Shown here: piece by piece, positions 57,790 through 64,000 of the stretch
Position numbering within the stretch: the first letter of the stretch is position 1
How the letters are laid out: every line of letters begins with the position of its first letter
Assembly (NCBI GenBank): GCA_013368315.1
Contig: JAACJM010000181.1
Span: forward strand, 1 to 64,000
Source: Tetrapyrgos nigripes
Lineage: Eukaryota > Basidiomycota > Agaricomycetes > Agaricales > Campanellaceae
Direction: 5' to 3'
Length of the DNA: 64,000 nt
The notes under the pieces: generated by a model
Databases searched by the model: none
What the model saw: only the letters and a program-made list of their open reading frames with translations
Told to the model about the DNA's origin: nothing
Program-made: the position numbers and the translations under genes

Positions 57790-58010
57790 CAGATCTACTA
57801 GCGGCCGTCTTCAACGATTTGAGAATGTACCGGGTCCTCACAATGCTGCCGAAAGCTATCCTGAATCCATCATCCTCTATTCTTCCCCGAGTCAGATGTT
57901 TCCCGAGTCATGACTCATAAAGATTCCCAGTATTCACCTTTTTCTCTCCAAATTTCCGAACCATCGATCCTGGACGATGTTGAGTATATACCCATATGCA
58001 GCATCATTTC
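57790..58010. repeat. Fragment of post-NLR spacer
   Basis: Contains the CTTCAACGATTTGAGAATGTACCGGGTC and GTGCTGCCGAAAG-type landmarks found after NLR2 and NLR3, cut off from any NLR. The piece is a relic of a lost or transposed unit. Confidence 0.55.
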
Positions 58011-58116
58011 ATTCGTGTCTCTTTGCGTCTTGGCTTGTTGCAGCAATGTTGCAGTCGATCGCGATGGTATTTGCACATACGCCGAGTAGCCTGATTATGT
58101 AACGCGCGTTTCTTCG

Positions 58117-58122
58117 ACGCGT
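58117..58122. promoter_or_regulatory. ACGCGT box with degenerate partner
   Basis: ACGCGT at 58117-58122; the left partner at about 58102 reads ACGCGCG instead. The pair lies about 30 bp before the ATG of the gene at 58148. Confidence 0.4.
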
Positions 58123-58147
58123 CCGACCAATACTACCCGCCCGCATC

Positions 58148-58912
58148 ATGAACGAGCCTACCTCTGTCGTCCAGAATCTCCAACTACTCAGGGGACTCCG
58201 AGCACTAGACAAGAGTTCCCACAAAATCCAATCCTTCCTCCGACCCGGAATGTTATGGGGCGACATGATCAAGCAGCGAAGACTGGTGCGTTTGCACTCA
58301 CAATCATAATGATATTAAGTAATACTAACCACAGTCTTCCGTTCTAAAGGACGATGGACTACTATGGACCGATATAGACGTCCCAGTTGCAAGTTTCCCA
58401 CCACATTTGCAACACATATTTGCTGAGCACCGCAAACATGAAGAGAATGCCAAACGTATTCAGGCAGCGTACCAAGCAGTTCATCGTGACCATTCTGAGC
58501 GAGAACGGTCACATCAAGACAGAGAGGACCGGGAAAGGGATAAAGATGGGCACAAGGAGAAGTCGCATCGCAAGGAGAAAAAGTCGATAAAGAATAAAAT
58601 CATTCCACTGGAGGAGGATACCAGAAGGTTATTCCAGGAATGCAAAATTGGAATGGGCAATACTAGTCGATCAAGTCAAGCAGTCGGCCATACGAAGCCT
58701 GAAGAGTTGGATCTGGAAGCGGACGGAAAAGATGCCATTTCAGTAAGTCGAACATACTGCGCGTCAATCTTCGTTAACCGACTTGCGCCATTTGATAGGA
58801 GTTCCAAATTAAATGTATGTCTTCTCAAGAGCGCATCGCTGCTCAAATTCCGTGGGCAACTGCAAGTGCCGACAGGAGTAGAAGAGAGAGAAGGAAAGGG
58901 AGGAAACATTAG
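58148..58912 (+). CDS. Hypothetical 219-aa charged protein
   Basis: Three exons (58148-58285, 58335-58742, 58799-58912) joined across 49- and 56-bp GT/AG introns give an uninterrupted 219-residue frame with an ATG and a TAG stop. The N-terminus (LQLLRGLRALDKSSHKIQSF, then RPGMLWGDMIKQRR) looks globular. Residues about 80-130 are extremely rich in His, Arg, Asp, Glu and Lys (HRDHSERERSHQDREDRERD) and should form a charged helix. The C-terminus is basic (DRSRRERRKGRKH), like a nuclear-localisation signal. I do not recognise a family. It is unique in the window, between the F-box fragment and a partial pex30 copy, and its upstream exon lies 25 bp from an ACGCGT box. It could be a gene captured by the array or a fragment of a mobile-element protein. 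Confidence 0.5.
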
Positions 58913-59109
58913 TATATGCCTAGGACACCGAACATGTGAGGCAGCGGACAGTATCATAATCTTCGGTCAACGTCATCCATTCCCTGAGTCCCAATCCCAG
59001 AAGGACCAGGTCGACTGCAAATATACCGTTGTCCACGACTGCGCAGGGCCAAGACGACTTTGATGAACAAATGACAGAGTAAAGACTGCTTGTGACGTTA
59101 TTTGAAGCG
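58913..59109 (+). other. 3' flank of the 219-aa gene
   Basis: Unique sequence with no recognised feature; a plus frame continues to 59063 but is probably the intron-retained version of the upstream gene. Confidence 0.4.
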
Positions 59110-60165
59110 AATGAAGAATTGTCGAGTGCGTTTAAAGGTTTGAATGGCTTGGATTATTTCTGGGGATGGGTATATGGATATGGATGGGGGGATATGGATA
59201 TGGGGACGGGGTTTATGTGGTTGGAAGAAGAAAAAGTGCGTTTAGGCGATAACATTGACATTGATAACGATGGAGAATGAAATGGACGCTTCTGGCTCTG
59301 ATTCTCCTTGTACTCGCCCTCGTTCACATTTTTCCAACTCCAACGTTGCCTCTACACCTCCCTCCTCAACCAAATCCCCCATCGCACTAGCCGGCAACGG
59401 CGGTATAAGTGCAAAAGGGGGTAATGGTGCGAGAGTATCTGATAAAGCATTGTGTGTCCGAGTGGAGTGTGTGTTGGTATTAGTGTTGGCGTTAATGTTG
59501 GTATTCGTGTTGGATTTGGATTTGGATGCTGTCTTGACGATTGGAGGAGGAGACGATGACGAAAAAGTGAATGACTCTAAGAGTTTCCGTCCAATTCTCG
59601 ATGTTGATGTAGAAAGGGGTACCAATGTCAGCGAAGTCGACGTGTCGTGAACCGCAGCCGCAACCACACTAGCAAACCTCGCCGCCGTTTGCGAATCACA
59701 CTTCTCATTCTCCCACAACTCGACCTCTCATAACTCTGCACTCCAAATTCGGTCTGTTAACGAATTCGTTGAGAGAGCGAGGGTGGTGAGGGATTTGAGG
59801 CGATTTATTAACCCTGATCCACCCATGTGGGAACGACGTAAAGATACATTGACCGCGATAAAAGGTCTTGGGCAGAATCTGAAGGATATTTGGGTAATAG
59901 GAACTTTGGGGATGTGTTGAGGGAAGAAAGACGTCGGGGTCAGATGGACGGGTTTAAGAGGAAGCGAACGATTTGGGAAGAAGAACGCGAGAGGACAGGG
60001 AATTGGGAGGGTTAGTGCAGGTGTTGGTGAGGGGGACCATGTCCAGAGATAGTTGGGACGAAGGCTGGAAGCGACGTGATGCTGAAGTTGAAGGAACAGT
60101 AAGGATAAATCTGGGTTGGATGATAATTACGGGTAATGCAGCGCCGAAAAAGGTAGCCATGATTA
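59110..60165 (-). pseudogene. Pex30-type peroxin pseudogene, middle part only
   Basis: The minus strand covers the linker and membrane region: ELWENEKCDSQTAARFASVV (about 59700), SRIGRKLLESFTFSSSSPP (about 59590), PLPPFALIPPLPASAMGDLV (about 59420), with VEATLELEKCERGR. On the other side hydrophobic pieces follow up to about 60150, where the copy is cut by the TAGCCATGATT block next to the ACGCGT pair. Both the N-terminus and the ERAPWTRGRDG/DysF parts are absent. It resembles the 9235-10996 partial copy in position (directly before an odd-numbered NLR). Confidence 0.6.
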
Positions 60166-60171
60166 TTTAAT

Positions 60172-60190
60172 ACGCGTTTCTTCGACGCGT
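60172..60190. promoter_or_regulatory. Paired ACGCGT boxes upstream of NLR5
   Basis: ACGCGT at 60172-60177 and 60185-60190, about 275 bp before the NLR5 start. Confidence 0.5.
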
Positions 60191-60463
60191 CCGATTCTTC
60201 TGTTCAGGTTGCTCCAAACCGTACTATGTGCATTGAGCAATAATCATGGCTACAGTCCACTGAAACCAAGCAACTCCTCCTTGAACGCGTATCTTGAATC
60301 CACGTAGCAGTCACTCTTTGCAAGCAAGTGGCATGATCACATTAGCGCTCTGTTACAGCCTCTGGATGCCTTTTTAGCCAATCAGCCCTAGGCGTGACCT
60401 CATCTATCTTCTTCTCGACTCTGTGATAGCTGCAAGTCGCCGGCAGACTGAGAGTCGATATCG

Positions 60464-63177
60464 ATGGATCCAGGCAGCTCTAGTGAAGCATGGCGAGAAG
60501 CTCACTCGGCTAGGCAACAGCAATCGCGTCGTAGAGGTCCAGAAGAAGATTGGGATCTCAGCAGAGCTGGAAGACAACGGATGGGGAGCTCCAACCAACG
60601 CCCAGCTACTGCCTTTGCTAATTCGCACCACAACTCGTTCTCCCATTCTCTCATAAATGTTGTTGGAGGTGATCAAATCAACACCCCCGCTGAAGACCCA
60701 GAAGACGGTAAGTCATTACTTCTTCTCTAAACCATACATCCTCATTTTGTGGCTTCTCTTTTAGGTTTAAAGCTCTTATACCAGGCTATCGCGCACGTTG
60801 GCGCGTTCCATGATTCCGAAACTCGTTATCCACCTCCCAAATGCCATCCCAAAACGCGAACGGCCGTCTTATCGGATATCTCTGCTTGGATAAGGGGGGC
60901 GCGGGCGCGGAACCGGGTTCATTGGCTATATGGTCCAGCAGGTGCAGGAAAGTCTGCCATCGCTCAGACTTTGGCAGAGAGTTTTGCCTGTACAGAGCAA
61001 GGCAATCATTTGGCAGCCAGCTTCTTTTTCTCTCGCTCAGACCTCTCCAGAAATAATCCAAGGTCCCTGATTATGGTCATTTCATGTTGTCTCGCCGACT
61101 GGTGCGGAAACTCCCAGCTGCGAGCTGCTATCGATTCTGCTGTCAAAACACGGCCTGCCATCCTTGGATCCAACATTGAACAGCAGTTCCAAGAACTGGT
61201 TGTCAAGCCCTTCGGAGTGATTCCAAAGGAAAGCTGGGAGACACTGCCAAGAGTTGTGATCATAGATGGCCTTGACGAATGTCTGGGTAGCGATTCCCAA
61301 CGGAGAGTCCTGACCACGCTCTTTGGCGGACTGGTGAACCAGACACCTCTTCGCTTCCTCATTGCCAGCCGGCCAGAACCAGTGATTCGAGACTTCTTCG
61401 GTCAACTTCCCCACCGTAGTATCACGACTCGTACGGAGCTCAGTGACGATTACTCCACTTCACGGGACATCGAGGTCTATCTTCGCGATGGTTTCAAAGC
61501 CATTGTGGAGGAATCTCACTCCGACGTAATGGCTCATATTGCTCTTCCTTGGCCTTCAATTGGTGTCATTGATGACCTCGTCCAGCGGGCTTCAGGCCAG
61601 TTTATTTACGCCTCAACTGTCCTCAAGTATGTTGGGGACGAGTACTCCCTTCCCGCAGAGCGACTGGAGTTGGTGCTTGGTTTGCCTTTGGGTGATCCTG
61701 ATGCCCTCTCTGAGCTTGATGTCCTCTATCAGCAAATATTATCATCCAATCATAACAAGGCCAGGGTCATACAAATCCTAGGGACAATACTTGTAATTGA
61801 GGATATCCGTTCAGAACGATGGATGGAATTGGAGCTTCCTTGTTGGTTTGCTCCTCACATCGATGACCAGAAGGTGATTGACATAGTGGAACAGTTGCTT
61901 TCGCTGCCCACCGGAGCAGTCACGGTATCCCTGCGAGGGATGCACTCGGTCTTGCAGATTGACTACGGAATTGTCAAGTTCCGCCATAAATCATTTCAGG
62001 ATTTTTTGTTCGATGCACGTCGTTCAGGGGAATATTTCATCAATAAAGCACTATTTCACGAGCAATTGGCACGGGTCTGTATGAAGATAACCAACGATTC
62101 GTCTCCCTCGTAGGTATCATTCCTAGGAACCGGCACTCGCTTTCACTGATATTTTCGCACACTTTACAGATTGCGAAGCTATGTCAAGTATAATTGCCTG
62201 AAGCACATACATCTTGCGAAAAGTACAACTGATCTAGTCACCAAGCTGCGGTGCTTCAATTTCTGTGACATGATTGGATGCTATTTGGGAGACTGGTTTC
62301 AACCCACGCCCCTCTATGTCTCCCGGTCTATTTCAATTTTTCAGAAGTTTGCCAAAGTGAGTCAGGGTAAACTTACCTTTTCCCAAAGCTAATAAAGCCA
62401 TTTCAGGTTTTAGAGTCACATCAGATCAAGACCTTGTCAGATTCTCTTCAACTCGGTATCTATGTCGCTGGCACGGATAGAAGAGAATCATCCAAGGAAT
62501 TTTTATCAGAGCTTGAATTACTATTTACTTTCACAATGGATTGCCATTATGCACCTCTCAATGTACTTTTTCCTCATAACACCGTGACTCCCAGGAGCAT
62601 TGACATCCTACCCGGTCTCGGCTGCACCACCTCTTTCCTGTCCATGAAGGAGATTTTCCTATGTGTTGACCCTCGCCTCCATTCACATTCCCATTGCACA
62701 GCTTCAAGTTCTTCCAACCCCGTATGGCATTTCATTGATTTCAAGAGAGGACGCAGCAGACTAGCCAAACATTGCCTGAGGACTATCAGACACAATCCCT
62801 CGATCAAAGATCGTACACATAGGGGCCTGCCCTCCAACTTGGAATGTGGTTACGTCTATGCTCAGTCAAGAATGTCTGAACTACTTCACCACTCTCCTCT
62901 TGACGTGGAACTTCAACACGAGCTGAAAAAGACAATACCATATTTAAATGGAACGAAGAGTTGCATAAGGTCCTTCTTTGGCTGCAAGTAAGTACCGCAG
63001 TGCTCTATCTATATTCTATGCAGGTCGCCTGGCTAATATAATGAGTGCAGCACTTTCCAGATGACCAGAGGGACATCCCAATGGAAGTCGCAATTCAGCA
63101 GTGTTCCAAACAGTCTCACACCTTCGACACCAGAGTTGTGGGAGGGTTTGTGGCGGATGATTCAGGGCCGTATGTGA
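60464..63177 (+). CDS. NACHT-domain NLR-like STAND NTPase 5, frameshifted C-terminus
   Basis: Exons 60464-60707, 60765-62109, 62170-62356, 62407-62987 and 63051-63177 give 827 residues. The leader ends VVGGDQIN; P-loop GPAGAGKSAIAQ, Walker B VVIIDGLDEC and FLIASRPEP are intact. One A is missing in the GTKEL codons (about 62957), so the last 10 codons of exon 4 and the final exon are read in a new frame (CIRSFFGCNTFQMTRG...). If the intron is spliced, the TAA at 62989 is removed and the frame stays open to 63175-63177; if not, translation ends at 62991. The core up to the C-terminal domain is unaffected. An alternative is that this copy is beginning to decay. Like NLR3 and NLR4 it has SFACTEQGN after the P-loop helix. 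Confidence 0.75.
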
Positions 63178-64000
63178 TACCATCACCAAACGGTCTCCGT
63201 CACAGTTAGACTCACGGACACAGGTCAACAGAGTCAACAAGCCTTGGCCCGCATGGGTATGATACAGCGCTAATGTCGTCCTTGGTGGGCCTGAGTGTGC
63301 TCAAAGACGAGAGGAGGGCAAGAGAAGAATTGGGGAATATGATGCGAGTCCGTCTGATAATGAGGGGCAGATTTGGAGACTTGGCACATCGGTAGTATGA
63401 AGACAGTGCAGCCGTTGCTTTCGTTTTTATTTTTGTTGGTGATGAATGGACTCTGATAGCCACAGCAAAGAGAATAGAAACGTTGATAAAAGAATGATAA
63501 AAGCCTGTTCACAACTTTCCTCGCGTTCTCCGATAATTTCAGCTCCAGCTCCAAAGCATTCCAGATCTACGACCATCTTCAACTATTTGAGAATGTCCCC
63601 GGGTTCCTACAGTGCTGCCGAAAGCTATCTTGAATTCGTCATCCTCTATTCTTCCCCGGGTCCGACGTTTCCCTAGCCATAAAGATTCCCAGTAAGTATT
63701 CGCTTTTTCCTCTCCAAAATTCCAAACTCGACGCTGGACAATGTTGAGTATATACACATATCTAGGATCATTTCGCGTGTTGTGATTTGCGTGTCTGGAG
63801 ACTGGATACTTAACTGTCGTTGTCAGTAGTGTCTCGACTCTCGAGGCGACACGGGTATGGTTCAAGACAGGACAAATGGTGACTTCTCAATGACTTCTGG
63901 GGGTGGTCCGAAACTGAACGAGTGCCCGTCGTCGACCTCATTTCGTGGGTGACTGGGCGCCTTGTAGATATATGAGTAAGAACATCAAGTAGGAACTCAA
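63178..64000. repeat. Post-NLR spacer, unit 5 (runs off the window)
   Basis: Matches 14992-15600 and 1890-2660 block for block, ending in the GCGCCTTGTAGATA landmark. The array probably continues to the right. Confidence 0.65.

Overview
The window is fungal nuclear DNA, most likely from a mushroom-forming basidiomycete (Agaricomycetes). The evidence is short introns of about 50 to 80 bp with GT/AG borders, NACHT-type STAND NTPases in the style of Agaricomycete NLR-like proteins, a Pex30-type peroxin, hAT elements and a poly(A)-tailed LINE fragment. Nothing bacterial, no rRNA or tRNA and no CRISPR array was seen.

The window is a tandem array of duplicated segments built around five NACHT (NLR-like) genes on the + strand: 12122-14991, 22053-24748, 35584-38294, 45847-49276 and 60464-63177. 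All five share one five-exon structure with an intact P-loop and Walker B. The start-to-start distances alternate (9.9, 13.5, 10.3, 14.6 kb). The true repeat is therefore a two-gene module of about 23.5 to 25 kb. Odd-numbered NLRs are preceded by a module holding an MFS sugar-transporter remnant and a small secreted Cys-rich peptide gene; even-numbered ones follow the peroxin directly.

A typical unit reads: NLR (+), non-coding spacer, optional fungalysin-like remnant (-), rhodanese/tyrosine-phosphatase remnant (+), ankyrin remnant (+), pex30-like pseudogene (-), paired ACGCGT boxes, then either the next NLR or MFS remnant + peptide gene + NLR. One-off inserts are an LTR-retrotransposon-like stretch (640-1880), a homeodomain pseudogene (3408-4400), a SNF2 helicase fragment (8605-9159), a LINE fragment (10997-11790), three hAT elements in and around NLR4, an F-box/LRR-like fragment (57138-57785) and an unknown 219-aa charged protein (58148-58912).

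The main contrast is that the passenger genes are broken, often by different lesions in different copies, while the five NLRs and the three peptide genes stay open. This is what a birth-and-death cluster of non-self-recognition genes should look like. The unusual points are a duplicated P-loop segment in NLR1, divergent C-terminal tails, hAT insertions lying in an intron or at a splice donor of NLR4, and a 60-aa secreted peptide ending in four cysteines whose cysteine-rich end appears only after splicing. All gene models are read by eye from splice signals and copy-to-copy comparison; no homology search was run.
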